Notes: generated by a model from the sequence alone, not told the origin. Shown: positions 51,212 to 60,681, numbered from the stretch's first letter. The stretch: DNA of 64,000 nt from Streptococcus mitis (GCF_946190375.1 NZ_CAMIAF010000005.1:1-64000), one strand, 5' to 3'. Program-made: numbers and translations.

Positions 51212-51898
51212 CTAGCCCTCCATTGGCACAAAGTTCCCAACGATAATGCCCACAATCCGAGGATCTTCCTCATAGGAGATGAAAATATCCTTGTATTTAG
51301 GATTGATCGATACCAGACGCAATCCATTCTCCTCTCGATAGACCCGTTTGATATAGGTCTGGTTGTTGCAAACCACTGCATAAACTGCTCCATCATAGTC
51401 AAATCCTGTCTCTCGAATCAGAGCTACTGAGCCATTTTGGTATTTAGGTTCCATGGAGTCCCCAGACACCCATGACGCAAAATCATGAGCCAACTCCTCA
51501 TTAAAGTAAACCGTATCAAAATTCTGATCATCGTAGACCGAAGCCCCAATCCCTGCTGACATGCGTTCATAAACACGGTACTCGTAGAGGCGCTCTGGCA
51601 TAGCTGTCACTTTCTGGGCTTGCTCCTCTTGAGATAGGTTGCGAGCATAGAGAACAACCTTCTCCCGCCCTTGCTTGGAAAGGCTATGGTAGAGACGGAC
51701 AATCTCGATCTGAGTAAAATATCCTTTGGGTACCTTTAAAATATTCTCTAACTGGAACACCTTCTCCTTGGACGGTTCCTTGACTCCACGTTCCCAAGCT
51801 GAGTAAGCCTGAAAACTAATCCCAAGTTGCTCTGCAATTTCCTTCTGTGTTAGTTTTAACTCTTTCCTCCGAGCCTTTAATTTTTCTGGCTGATACAT
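51212..51898 (-). CDS. hdiR: HdiR-like self-cleaving repressor (XRE HTH + S24 peptidase)
   Basis: This 228-residue LexA/CI-type repressor has an N-terminal HTH (RKELKLTQKEIAEQLGISFQAYSAWERG) and a C-terminal S24 autoprotease domain. The probable cleavage site is Ala115-Gly116 (RMSAGIGAS); the nucleophile Ser148 is in SGDSMEP and the general base Lys184 in TYIKRVY. HdiR in lactic streptococci and lactococci is cleaved after DNA damage and controls umuC operons. It is the first gene of its own operon, with an AGGAGGTGAAGT start region, so autoregulation is expected. Confidence 0.9.
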   Translation of the reverse strand: MYQPEKLKARRKELKLTQKEIAEQLGISFQAYSAWERGVKEPSKEKVFQLENILKVPKGYFTQIEIVRLYHSLSKQGREKVVLYARNLSQEEQAQKVTAMPERLYEYRVYERMSAGIGASVYDDQNFDTVYFNEELAHDFASWVSGDSMEPKYQNGSVALIRETGFDYDGAVYAVVCNNQTYIKRVYREENGLRLVSINPKYKDIFISYEEDPRIVGIIVGNFVPMEG

Positions 51899-51966
51899 AC
51901 TTCACCTCCTATTATGATACTTTAATGGACATTATCTCCCTTAGAAAGACTAATCGATGCTTGAAG

Positions 51967-51996
51967 CCATATTTTTAAAATTCAACCAATATGGTT
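51967..51996 (-). promoter_or_regulatory. Candidate HdiR operator
   Basis: A perfect inverted repeat AACCA-N3-TGGTT (51984-51996) lies eight bases downstream of the -10, and a second pair of 7-base arms, CCATATT (51967-51973) and AATATGG (51988-51994), overlaps it. The position would let a repressor block transcription start. Assignment to HdiR is inference. Confidence 0.45.
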
Positions 51997-52003
51997 TAGT
52001 TTT

Positions 52004-52032
52004 ATTATATAAAAAAAGTGAACAAATGTCTA
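52004..52032 (-). promoter_or_regulatory. hdiR-umuC promoter
   Basis: On the minus strand TAGACA (52032-52027), 17-base spacer, TATAAT (52009-52004), about 110 bases upstream of hdiR. Confidence 0.7.
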
Positions 52033-52060
52033 CTAGGAATATCAGAAACATCGTGAATTT

Positions 52061-52167
52061 TATACTCAATGAAAATCAAAGAGCAAACTAGGAAACTAGC
52101 CGCAGGCTGTACTTGAGTACGGCAAGGCGACGTTGACGCGGTTTGAATTTGATTTTCGAAGAGTATT
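52061..52167 (-). repeat. BOX element (boxA-boxC)
   Basis: On the minus strand it runs from ATACTCTTCGAAAATC through GCGTCAACGTCGCCTTGCC (the region targeted by the standard BOX-PCR primer) to TTTGCTCTTTGATTTTC and ATTGAGTATA. boxB modules are absent. It lies between the hdiR promoter and dtpT. The remaining gap to 52269 holds a weak AAAGGA / TCCTTT hairpin, a possible dtpT terminator. Confidence 0.85.
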
Positions 52168-52269
52168 AATCAAACTAAAAGGACCTAGCCCTATACAATA
52201 CAGAACTAAATCCTTTGAATAAATAATTGATCTAACTTTTAGAATCCCTACAGAAATTCCAGTTTTTCT

Positions 52270-53742
52270 CTATTTGATACCAGACATTAGTTTTTCAATA
52301 CGTGGAACGTAGAAGAGTAAGATAATACCGAATACAATCGTAATTCCTCCAACAATTCCATAGTAAGCCACTTCAGTTTCGCTTGTATAAAATTTTACAA
52401 TTTGAGCATTGATAGCTTGGGCAGCAGCATTACTCAAGAACCAGATAGACATCATTTGTGCTTGGAAGGATTTTGGTGCTAGCTTAGTAGTGACTGATAG
52501 ACCAATAGGCGAAATCAACATTTCCCCCACAATCACAATAGCCCAACTCATAATCAACCAGAAAGGACTGACCTTAACATCTGTTCCAAAAAGCATCCCC
52601 GGTAACATCATCCACAAGAAGGATAGACCTGCCGCAAATAAACCGTAAGCAAATTTCTTAGAAGAGGACGGTTGCTTGTTACCCATTTTCCCCCACAACC
52701 ACGCAAAAATCGGCACATAAATCATAATGAAAAGTGGATTGATACTTTGGAAAAAGCTAGATGGAAACTGAATCTGATTTCCAAATACATTAAAGTAGAG
52801 TCGAGTCTGATCATCCGCAAATAGAGCGAGAACAACAGAACCCTGCTCCTCAATAGACCAGAAGAGTACTCCAGCGATAAATAGAGGAATGTAGGCAAAT
52901 ACTCGGGATCTCTCAGTAGCAGTTATTTTCTGACTAGATAAAATTTTGAAGAAATAGTAGATTGGAATGATTACCGCAATTATTGTAAAGATATTAACAA
53001 TCATATCCACGTTAAACTGGTGAGTAAAGACTAAACCTAGAACCACCAGAACAACCATGACAAGTGTAATCAGTAAGCGTTTAATCAAGGTCTGCTGCTC
53101 CTTCTGTGAAAGTGGATCAGTGGGGTAAAGACTTGATTCAGGCAGGTATTTCTTCCCATCTAAAACATATTTCACCAGACCAAAGAACATCCCAACAGCA
53201 GCTAATGAGAAACCTAGGTGGAAATTGACTTCCTGACCTAGATAACCCACTAGATAAGGGGCAACGAAGGCACCTAAGTTAATACCAAAGACAAAGATAC
53301 TAAAACCTGCATCCCGTCTATCATCCTCTTTCTCATAAATTCCCCCAACCATATCTGATATATTGGGTTTTAAAAATCCAGTTCCAAAGATAATCAAGGC
53401 AATAGAAAGATAGAGAGCCACTTGCCCAAAAGGTGTTGCCAAAGCAATATGCCCTAGCATAATCAGAATCCCACCGTAAAAGACAGTCTTACGACTTCCT
53501 AAAATACGGTCACTGACAAAACCACCGATAACCGAGGACAAAAATACCAGCGAGCCATAAATCGCCATAACCGATGCAGCTGTGGTCTTATCCATACCCA
53601 ACCCACCATCTTGCACACTATAGTACATATAGTAAAGTAGGATAGCTCGCATCCCATAGTAAGAAAAGCGCTCCCACATCTCTGTAAAGAAGAGGGTGGA
53701 CAAGCCCATAGGATGTCCAAAAAATGTTTTCTGTTTTTCCAT
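52270..53742 (-). CDS. dtpT: POT family di-/tripeptide proton symporter
   Basis: This 490-residue membrane transporter has 12-14 helices and the POT signature EMWERFSYYGMRAIL (ExxERFxYY, proton and peptide binding), GGFVSDRILGSRKTV, and the PTR2 motif FSIFVFGINLGAFVAP. It imports short peptides driven by the proton gradient, complementary to Ami/Ali oligopeptide import. It is flanked by two BOX elements. Confidence 0.92.
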   Translation of the reverse strand: MEKQKTFFGHPMGLSTLFFTEMWERFSYYGMRAILLYYMYYSVQDGGLGMDKTTAASVMAIYGSLVFLSSVIGGFVSDRILGSRKTVFYGGILIMLGHIALATPFGQVALYLSIALIIFGTGFLKPNISDMVGGIYEKEDDRRDAGFSIFVFGINLGAFVAPYLVGYLGQEVNFHLGFSLAAVGMFFGLVKYVLDGKKYLPESSLYPTDPLSQKEQQTLIKRLLITLVMVVLVVLGLVFTHQFNVDMIVNIFTIIAVIIPIYYFFKILSSQKITATERSRVFAYIPLFIAGVLFWSIEEQGSVVLALFADDQTRLYFNVFGNQIQFPSSFFQSINPLFIMIYVPIFAWLWGKMGNKQPSSSKKFAYGLFAAGLSFLWMMLPGMLFGTDVKVSPFWLIMSWAIVIVGEMLISPIGLSVTTKLAPKSFQAQMMSIWFLSNAAAQAINAQIVKFYTSETEVAYYGIVGGITIVFGIILLFYVPRIEKLMSGIK

Positions 53743-53854
53743 ATATATTCTCCTTTAACGATATAATAATTCATTTTACAGAATTTTCAAACAAATGTCA
53801 AACAAATTCTATCCCTTTTAGAAAATTTTCTGAAAAGATCAAACGTCTCATACT

Positions 53855-53962
53855 TATACTCAATGAAAATCAAAAAGCAAACTAGGAAGCTAGCCGCAAG
53901 CTGTACTTGAGTACGGTAAGGCGACGCTGACGTGGTTTGAATTTGATTTTCGAAGAGTATTA
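53855..53962 (-). repeat. BOX element (boxA-boxC)
   Basis: Nearly the same sequence and orientation as the copy at 52061-52167, again without boxB. The two copies bracket dtpT as direct repeats. The 53743-54215 gap contains this element, a long hairpin, an inverted repeat and no gene. Confidence 0.85.
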
Positions 53963-53981
53963 ATTCCACCATAAAAATTCA

Positions 53982-54030
53982 TTTCAAACTAACTTCTACT
54001 TCGGTCAGGCAAGTGGAAGTTAGTTTGAAA
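53982..54030. repeat. 20-bp inverted repeat with 9-base loop
   Basis: Left arm 53982-54001 (TTTCAAACTAACTTCTACTT) pairs with right arm 54011-54030 across all 20 positions, one of them a T-G pair; the loop is CGGTCAGGC. It could be a strong terminator, an RNA processing site or the end of a decayed mobile element. Confidence 0.7.
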
Positions 54031-54089
54031 AATTTCTCTTGTTTAGTTTAAAAAAGAGGCTGGGCAAAAAGTCTTTAAAATCATAAAAA

Positions 54090-54144
54090 CATCCCTATGC
54101 CAAACTTGTAATTACTAAAAGACAAGTCAATAAGCATAGAGATG
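54090..54144. repeat. Imperfect inverted repeat, possible mobile-element remnant
   Basis: CATCCCTATGC (54090-54100) pairs with GCATAGAGATG (54134-54144) with one mismatch, and ACTTGT / ACAAGT inside extends it. The flanking AGAGGCTGGGCAAAAAGTC looks like insertion-sequence ends seen in streptococci, but no transposase remains. Confidence 0.4.
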
Positions 54145-54215
54145 TAAAACTATTACACATTAAAAAATAAATAATTAGTAATTAAAGAATAGAAATTGTG
54201 TACGAAATGTCTCAA

Positions 54216-56429
54216 TTAGTTTTGGCTAGTAAATATCATTTCCAACAAACGTCCTCTCAATTCCTTATCCTGATGATGCAAGATATTCATTAAGTCATGA
54301 GAATTTTTAGCATTGATGAATTCATTTAACAATCTATCTTTTAATTCATATGGAAGAGAAGCCGTCTTTAGTAGCCTAAAAACTTCGTCATTTAGAGATG
54401 TTCTTTTATTATCTTTATATTCAAATCCAGCTGTAGCATTCTTATTTGGCAATTCAATGATAGACACATTCGTTCCTTTAAAATGAATTCTATGCCTTCT
54501 ATTGCTTGGAAGGATACTAGAATCTCCTTGTAATGCTAACTCTACCACGCCCATTTCCCAATCGATTGATAATCTTGTTTTATATCTTTGACCATTTTGA
54601 TCTTCAATCATTTCAAAAGAATGTTGTTTTCCTGGGAATACATACCAATCTACAACTTCAGGTAAATCAACACCCATATCTATCTCAGAACCAACCAAGG
54701 GAATAATTGCACCACTTTTTGCAAACACAGGAATAGTCGAAATGTCTCTATAAACACTTAAGTTCACACCACCTGTGTACTTTTTCTCTGAAAAGAAGTC
54801 ATACCATTCACCTTCAGGGAACCATACATCTACTTTTGCAGATTGAAATGCCAAATCCATCTTTTCTACCATGGGAGCCACCATCAATTCTGTTCCAAAA
54901 AAGTATTGGTTTGGAACATTATAGCTCTCATCATTCTCTGGGTAGAAATAGTACATTGGGCTGATTAATGGGGCACCTTCCTCATGTGTCTTTACATTCA
55001 TAGTGTATAGATAGGGAATCATCTGATGTCTCAAACGAAGGTATTTCTTCATAATCTTAGATGTTGTTTCTGAAAAAAACCAAGGTTCTTTACTATTGAA
55101 AGGACTTCTAGAACTATGTAATCGAGTAATCGGACTAAAAACACCAAACTGTAGCCATCTAGTTTGTAGCTCTTCGTCATAATCCCCCAACATATGTCCA
55201 CCAATATCATGGCTCCACCAACTATAACCGATATTTGATGCTGTTGCTGTAAAATAAGGTTGAAATCTTAAGGAATTCCAACTAATAATAGTATCCCCTG
55301 AAAAACCAACAGGGTAGCGGTGACTACCAGGACCTGCATACCTTGATAAAATCAAGCCACCTTCTGAATTTTTACAACTATCCTGATAATGATAATGATT
55401 TAAAAGCCACAGTGGATCCAACATACCTTGCGTCCCTTGTTGCCAGTCAATCCACCAAAAATCTACTCCCTGCTTTTCTAGCTCATAATGAACATCTTTA
55501 AAGTAAGCTTCCCTAAAAGAAGGATTAAAAAAATCAAAAATAGCAGGTTCTTCTAGTTCTACATTTAACCCCAATCGTTTTGCGACTTGAGGATAAGCTT
55601 CTTCATAAGCCCGTATACCATCAGCAGGATGGACATTTAAGGAGAGTTTTAACTTTCTATCATGAAGTTGTTGCAATAACTGTTCTGGATTAGGTATTAA
55701 GTTTTTATTCCAACTATATCCTGTCCAGCCACTTCCAAAACGAGCTGGAATGTCAGTTATATGCCAATCCATATCTAAAACACCGATAGATAATGGAATT
55801 TTCTCTGTTTCAAATCTGTCTATTAAATCCAAGTATTCATCCGACGTATAAGGCCAATACCTACTCCACCAATTGCCTAAAGCATATCTTGGCAGCAAGG
55901 GTGTTGAGCCAGTCAATTGGTAAAAGTCTCTGATTGCTCCTCTATAATCATGCCCATAGGCAAAGAAATAGAGGTCAATTTGATTTTCTCTCTCAATATA
56001 ACCAGACTGTTCATCCCAAATAAATCCTTGAGAATCATCCAGTAAGGCAATACCATTTCGGCTAATAATTCCATCTTCTAACGAGATTGCGCCATCTGCC
56101 TTATCCAGAGTCCGAGCTGTTCCTTTTAACGTTTCAATAGACTCACCAAAATACCAGCGACTACCATATACGGCAAAATTTCCTTTTAATTCTATAAATA
56201 AATTTTCGGCGTTAAATTCTCCTTTATTAAAGTGCAGATGAAAATAGTCCGTCATAATATCTAGTACGTTTGATGTCTCGATATAATCTAACGAAACTTG
56301 ACCAAAATCTCTATTATAGATAAGTTGTGTAGTCCTATCCTCAAAACTTCCAGTTTGAGAGTATTCTAATCTTACTAACTTATCTGTTAATACAGAGATT
56401 CGATAAAACTCTCCCTTAAAAATTTTCAA
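54216..56429 (-). CDS. Glycoside hydrolase family 31 alpha-glycosidase
   Basis: This 737-residue cytoplasmic GH31 protein (no signal peptide) has an N-terminal beta domain, LGNWWSRYWPYTSDEYLDLI, LDMDWHITDIP, the nucleophile region VDFWWIDWQQG, and FSGDTIISWNSLRFQ with the acid/base Asp, then WWSHDIGGHMLGDYDEELQTRW. GH31 includes alpha-glucosidases, alpha-xylosidases and alpha-N-acetylgalactosaminidases, so the substrate is open. It starts with TTG at 56429, preceded by GGAGGG. It is coupled to the YesL-like gene and probably degrades the sugar imported by the ABC system upstream. Confidence 0.9.
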   Translation of the reverse strand: MKIFKGEFYRISVLTDKLVRLEYSQTGSFEDRTTQLIYNRDFGQVSLDYIETSNVLDIMTDYFHLHFNKGEFNAENLFIELKGNFAVYGSRWYFGESIETLKGTARTLDKADGAISLEDGIISRNGIALLDDSQGFIWDEQSGYIERENQIDLYFFAYGHDYRGAIRDFYQLTGSTPLLPRYALGNWWSRYWPYTSDEYLDLIDRFETEKIPLSIGVLDMDWHITDIPARFGSGWTGYSWNKNLIPNPEQLLQQLHDRKLKLSLNVHPADGIRAYEEAYPQVAKRLGLNVELEEPAIFDFFNPSFREAYFKDVHYELEKQGVDFWWIDWQQGTQGMLDPLWLLNHYHYQDSCKNSEGGLILSRYAGPGSHRYPVGFSGDTIISWNSLRFQPYFTATASNIGYSWWSHDIGGHMLGDYDEELQTRWLQFGVFSPITRLHSSRSPFNSKEPWFFSETTSKIMKKYLRLRHQMIPYLYTMNVKTHEEGAPLISPMYYFYPENDESYNVPNQYFFGTELMVAPMVEKMDLAFQSAKVDVWFPEGEWYDFFSEKKYTGGVNLSVYRDISTIPVFAKSGAIIPLVGSEIDMGVDLPEVVDWYVFPGKQHSFEMIEDQNGQRYKTRLSIDWEMGVVELALQGDSSILPSNRRHRIHFKGTNVSIIELPNKNATAGFEYKDNKRTSLNDEVFRLLKTASLPYELKDRLLNEFINAKNSHDLMNILHHQDKELRGRLLEMIFTSQN

Positions 56430-57070
56430 TTTGTTTCCCTCCTTTTAGTAAATTTCTTTACCTTATCAAACATTTTATTTGTTATCGTTACATTCATCAA
56501 TCCGCAAAAAGCAAATCCCCCAAATGTAAATACGTAAATAGCTGTTAAAACTCGTTCTGGACTACTAAAACTCATATACAGTACAGAAATATTAAATAAA
56601 ACCAACATGATAGCTTGTATTGGATTTAAAATACAAATTAATACGCTATTTACAATACTATTTTTTAGATTATCTTTAAATAGACCAATATAGGGAAAAA
56701 CAACACTCATAAAAAGTATTATAACAAATAAAAAGGGCAACACTAACAATAAACTATACTCTGAAAGTAAACTTGAATAGCCCCAAAGACAATAGTTCAC
56801 ATATAAAAGTAATTCTATTAGGAGGATAAACAACCAAATAAAAGTTGACTGTTTAAAATTTCGTCTAAAGATCCGAAAATAATGATAAGCAATATCGGTA
56901 TCTTTACCTTTTAAAATACGATACCACATTGTCGTAAGAGAAGTTAGTGATGCCCCAATTGTAACTATTGGAATACAACTAACAATAAATAGAGTATTTA
57001 AAATAATTAAATCTGTCAAAAAAGTTAAAATTCTAACCACTTTTCCATCTAATGAAAATAATTTTTGCAT
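56426..57070 (-). CDS. YesL-like DUF624 membrane protein
   Basis: This 214-residue protein has about five or six helices and the DUF624 opening LDGKVVRILTFLTDLIILNTLFIVSCIPIVTIGAS and TTMWYRILKGKDTDIAYHYFRIFRRNFKQST. YesL proteins occur with LplA-type ABC importers and YesM/YesN regulators. Their exact role is unknown. It overlaps the GH31 start by four bases. Confidence 0.85.
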   Translation of the reverse strand: MQKLFSLDGKVVRILTFLTDLIILNTLFIVSCIPIVTIGASLTSLTTMWYRILKGKDTDIAYHYFRIFRRNFKQSTFIWLFILLIELLLYVNYCLWGYSSLLSEYSLLLVLPFLFVIILFMSVVFPYIGLFKDNLKNSIVNSVLICILNPIQAIMLVLFNISVLYMSFSSPERVLTAIYVFTFGGFAFCGLMNVTITNKMFDKVKKFTKRRETN

Positions 57071-57187
57071 AATATATTCTCCATAAAATCAATCGTCTTA
57101 ACTCTATATTTTAGAATGTCAGTTGCACAAAAATATTACCTAAATTATTTAAAAAACATTTCCAAATTTCTTTAAAAATTAGAATAA

Positions 57188-57226
57188 AGGAAGCGAGATA
57201 ATTTGATGTTATCAGTCTCGCTTCCT
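57188..57226 (-). terminator. Internal terminator or attenuator after the solute-binding protein gene
   Basis: On the minus strand AGGAAGCGAGA / TCTCGCTTCCT stem, extended by an inner GATAA/TTATC pair, ends in TTATTCTAATTTTT. It lies between the ABC genes and yesL-GH31, so it would reduce expression of the last two genes relative to the importer, or mark a separate transcript. Confidence 0.65.
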
Positions 57227-57274
57227 ATAATTAGCTAGTCCCTTGTTCATACAACCAAGAGTTCATATAAAGTA

Positions 57275-58840
57275 TTACTCTTTGACTTCTTTTTGGTAAC
57301 GATTATATGCTTCCTGTTGAATCTTCATAAATTCGTCCAATCCCATATTCTTAAGAGTTTCTTTGTATGAGTCCCATTCTTTTTCTATGCCACCTTCAAC
57401 TACCCATTTAGATGCTTGTTGTTTGACATAAGATTCAATACTCACATAGATTGATGATAATTTGTTAAGCTCTTCTTGTGAATAAATCACATTAGGGTAA
57501 GCTGGCAACGCAAATTGTTTCAAATCTTGGTCCATCTTCAATTTCAATCCATCACCTTGTGTTTGATCGATTTCTACGCGACTATTGATATCATCGCTTA
57601 CGTATTTAGGACCAAAATCTCGAAGTGAATTAATCCATGCATACTCATCGGCTGATTTACCATCTTTAGGAGGTAACACTTTAAACTTATCACCATTCTT
57701 TTCAGTAGCTATTCCAAATGATCCATAGAAATTCTGAATACTTGCTTCATCTGTATATAATTTATCCAACCATTTCAATAATTTAGCAGGGTTTTTGCTC
57801 TTATTTGTAATCAAAATTTCATTGCGACCGTAGTTGTAATGATCTGGATCAGAAAAGACATATTGTTTTCCATCCATACCTTTTAAAGCAGGTAGAGCAA
57901 TATACTCACTTGAATGTAAACCAAACGTTGCATCTGCTGTCCAACCACTAGAAACACCTACTCTAGATACTCCCTTATCCATACGTTTTGCTACACTCAT
58001 AGAGGTATCTTCTGTAAAGATTTCCGGATCAATCAAACCTTTTTTATAAGATTCGTGCATTGCTGCAATCCCTTGTTTATAACTTTCTTCTGTACGAAGG
58101 TAGACTGGTTTTCCATCTTTTACAGACATTTCATATGTATTATCTGCCCCTAAACGATTATTGAACGGAAGAATATATGAGAATGTTGGATCAAAGTTTC
58201 CTGCTCCGAATGGAATTTCATCAGAAGCGTCTCCATTTCCGTTCGCATCTTTATCCTTAAATTCTTGTAGTACTTTTACTAAATCATCATAAGTTTCTGG
58301 AACCTTTAATCCTAAATTGTCTAGCCACTTTTTATTAATAAATAGCTGATTAGCTACAGTAGGGCGCATCGGTAATTTTTTAGGCAGGCTGTAGATATGA
58401 CCATCTGGTGAAGTAATCATCGCTTTAATCTTAGGTTCTTTCTCCATAGCCTTAGTTAAATTAGGCATGTTCTCCTTGATTAAATCTTCCAATGGAATAA
58501 ACAAAGATTGGTTCTGAGCAATTTCTGAATCTGTAAAAGCATTTGAACCTAAAAATGCATCTGGTAAATCTCCGCTAGCAACCAAAACAGATTTCTTATC
58601 TGCCCAATCTGCAGCTACAAGTGTGTCCCATTTAACATCAATACCCGCTTCCTTGGCAGAATCTGTTAGAAAACCTTTATGATAATCTTCTCCCCAGTCA
58701 GACCAACGAACAGTTGTGATTTTATAAGAATCTTCTCCAGACTTATCGTCCTTATTCGCATTATTGGAATTTGCGCAGGCTGTTAAGCCAGCAAGTGTAA
58801 CTGTTCCTAAGAACAAATATGTAAATGATTTATGTTTCAT
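57275..58840 (-). CDS. Extracellular sugar-binding lipoprotein (LplA-type)
   Basis: This 521-residue family 1 solute-binding lipoprotein has a signal peptide with lipobox LTAC (Cys22). Conserved stretches include SGDLPDAFLGSNAF and IYSLPKKLPMRP, and a calcium-binding-like DANGNGDASDEIPF loop (about residue 200). It should deliver an oligosaccharide to the two permeases upstream. No ATPase gene is in the operon; such importers often use a shared MsmK-type ATPase, which is inference. Confidence 0.92.
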   Translation of the reverse strand: MKHKSFTYLFLGTVTLAGLTACANSNNANKDDKSGEDSYKITTVRWSDWGEDYHKGFLTDSAKEAGIDVKWDTLVAADWADKKSVLVASGDLPDAFLGSNAFTDSEIAQNQSLFIPLEDLIKENMPNLTKAMEKEPKIKAMITSPDGHIYSLPKKLPMRPTVANQLFINKKWLDNLGLKVPETYDDLVKVLQEFKDKDANGNGDASDEIPFGAGNFDPTFSYILPFNNRLGADNTYEMSVKDGKPVYLRTEESYKQGIAAMHESYKKGLIDPEIFTEDTSMSVAKRMDKGVSRVGVSSGWTADATFGLHSSEYIALPALKGMDGKQYVFSDPDHYNYGRNEILITNKSKNPAKLLKWLDKLYTDEASIQNFYGSFGIATEKNGDKFKVLPPKDGKSADEYAWINSLRDFGPKYVSDDINSRVEIDQTQGDGLKLKMDQDLKQFALPAYPNVIYSQEELNKLSSIYVSIESYVKQQASKWVVEGGIEKEWDSYKETLKNMGLDEFMKIQQEAYNRYQKEVKE

Positions 58841-58849
58841 GTTTTTCTC

Positions 58850-59746
58850 CTATTCTTTCAAGGCGCCAATCATTACGCCTTGATTAAAATATTTTTGAAC
58901 AAAGGGATACAACAACATAATCGGAGCGGTTGAAATAACAATTGCTGCATATTTCATCATATCGGCCTTGATACGAAGATCTGATGCCACTTCTCCTGTT
59001 GCTTGCGATTGTAACATTTGGTTACTAATTAGTAAACGTCGTAAAATTAATTGCAATGGTTGTAAATTTTCATTCGTTAAATAAATTAAAGCATTAAACC
59101 ACGAATTCCAAATACCAACTGCAGTCCAAAGTCCAATAACTGCTATAATAGCTTTTGATAAAGGAACGACTATCTTAATAAAATAACGAATTGTACCACA
59201 TCCATCAATTTGTGCAGCCTCCCACATCCCGTCTGGAATACTATTATTAAAGAAAGTTCTAGCAACAATAATATTGTATGATGAAACCGCAAAAGGTATT
59301 ACCATTACCCAAAATGTATCAATTAGGCCAACATTCTTTACTGTTAAGTAGGTAGGAATCAAGCCACCTGATACGAACATAGGGATTATGTATAGAATAC
59401 TCATCCATTTTCTACCAACTAATTCTTTTCTAGATAAAGCATAACCAGCTGGAATATTGACTACTAAAGCAACTAAGGTACCAACAACAGTATATAAAAT
59501 TGTATTTAAATAGCTACGCAAAAATAAAGGTTGTTGAATAAGACGTAAATATCCATCTAATTTCCATTCTCTTGGAATAAACCATACCTTCCCGTTTGCA
59601 ACATCTGAAGGGTTACTAAAAGATGCAATCACTACAAACCATAACGGATAAACAATTAACAGGATAAGGAAAATTGCTAAACCATAGGTAACTATATCAA
59701 ATAATAATTCAGAGTTCGTTTTTCTTGATTTATGAAACCATTTCAC
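58850..59746 (-). CDS. ABC sugar permease (LplC/YtcP-type)
   Basis: This protein of about 298 residues has six helices and the permease EAA-type loop MWEAAQIDGCGTIRYFIKIVVPLSKAI. The GTG at 59746 is chosen: AAGGAG lies 8 bases upstream. Another GTG at 59755 overlaps that site. It ends 9 bases before the binding-protein gene. Confidence 0.9.
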   Translation of the reverse strand: MKWFHKSRKTNSELLFDIVTYGLAIFLILLIVYPLWFVVIASFSNPSDVANGKVWFIPREWKLDGYLRLIQQPLFLRSYLNTILYTVVGTLVALVVNIPAGYALSRKELVGRKWMSILYIIPMFVSGGLIPTYLTVKNVGLIDTFWVMVIPFAVSSYNIIVARTFFNNSIPDGMWEAAQIDGCGTIRYFIKIVVPLSKAIIAVIGLWTAVGIWNSWFNALIYLTNENLQPLQLILRRLLISNQMLQSQATGEVASDLRIKADMMKYAAIVISTAPIMLLYPFVQKYFNQGVMIGALKE

Positions 59747-59763
59747 CTTAAGCACTCCTTCCT

Positions 59764-60681
59764 TTAAAAAAGACCCGTTCTGGTATATCTTTTTGAGAAC
59801 CAGTTAACAGATAACAAAATTATTAGATTAACTACCGTGTTAAATAACCCTATAGCTGTCGAATAACTATACTGAAAGTTCACCATACCAACTTTATAAA
59901 CATAGGTCGAAATTATCTCACTTCCTGCTAAATTAAGAGGATTCTGTAGTAGTAACACTTTCTCAAAACCTACACTTAATAAACTACCTGCTCTTAATAT
60001 TAATAGAATCATAGCAGTAGGCAAAAGCAATGGTAATTCTATATGCCGAATTTTTTGTAACCTAGAGGCACCATCCATAGTTGCAGCCTCATAATATGTA
60101 GGATCAATTGCAGAAAGCGCTGCTAGATAAATAATACTATCCCAACCAATATGTTGCCATACATCACTCCAAACATAAACACCTGCAAAATTAGTAGGTT
60201 TTGATAAAAAATCTGGAATAGTAATTCCAACAGACTTAAATACATTCGCTAACAAACCGCTAGTAGGAGATAAAAATAAGATAATCATCCCACACATAAC
60301 CATTGTAGAGATAAAATGGGGTAAGTAAGTTGTTACTTGAAATATTTTTCTAAATTTCCCAACTCTTAACTGATTACTAATGATAGCTAGTATAATAGGC
60401 AAGGGGAATCCTACTACAATACTATAAAGTGAAATTTTTAATGTATTGAACATAGTTGTCCCGAATTGGAATGATGAGAAAAATTGAGTAAAGTACTTAA
60501 ATCCTACCCACTGACTAGCAAAAATACCATTGGCTGGTGAGTAGTCTTTAAATGCGATAATTAATCCCAACATGGGAATATAGGAAAATAAAATTAATAG
60601 CAATATTGAAGGAAAAAGTAATATGTATAACGGAATACTATGCTTTAATTTTATTTTATGAAGTTGAGATGCTACTTTCAT
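59764..60681 (-). CDS. ABC sugar permease (LplB-type)
   Basis: This 305-residue integral membrane permease has six helices and the EAA loop YYEAATMDGASRLQKIRHIELPLLLP. It is the first gene of the importer operon and starts with ATG at 60681 (AGGAGG site), divergent from the two-component system. A TGTAAAAT -10-like element lies about 30 bases upstream. Confidence 0.9.
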   Translation of the reverse strand: MKVASQLHKIKLKHSIPLYILLFPSILLLILFSYIPMLGLIIAFKDYSPANGIFASQWVGFKYFTQFFSSFQFGTTMFNTLKISLYSIVVGFPLPIILAIISNQLRVGKFRKIFQVTTYLPHFISTMVMCGMIILFLSPTSGLLANVFKSVGITIPDFLSKPTNFAGVYVWSDVWQHIGWDSIIYLAALSAIDPTYYEAATMDGASRLQKIRHIELPLLLPTAMILLILRAGSLLSVGFEKVLLLQNPLNLAGSEIISTYVYKVGMVNFQYSYSTAIGLFNTVVNLIILLSVNWFSKRYTRTGLF

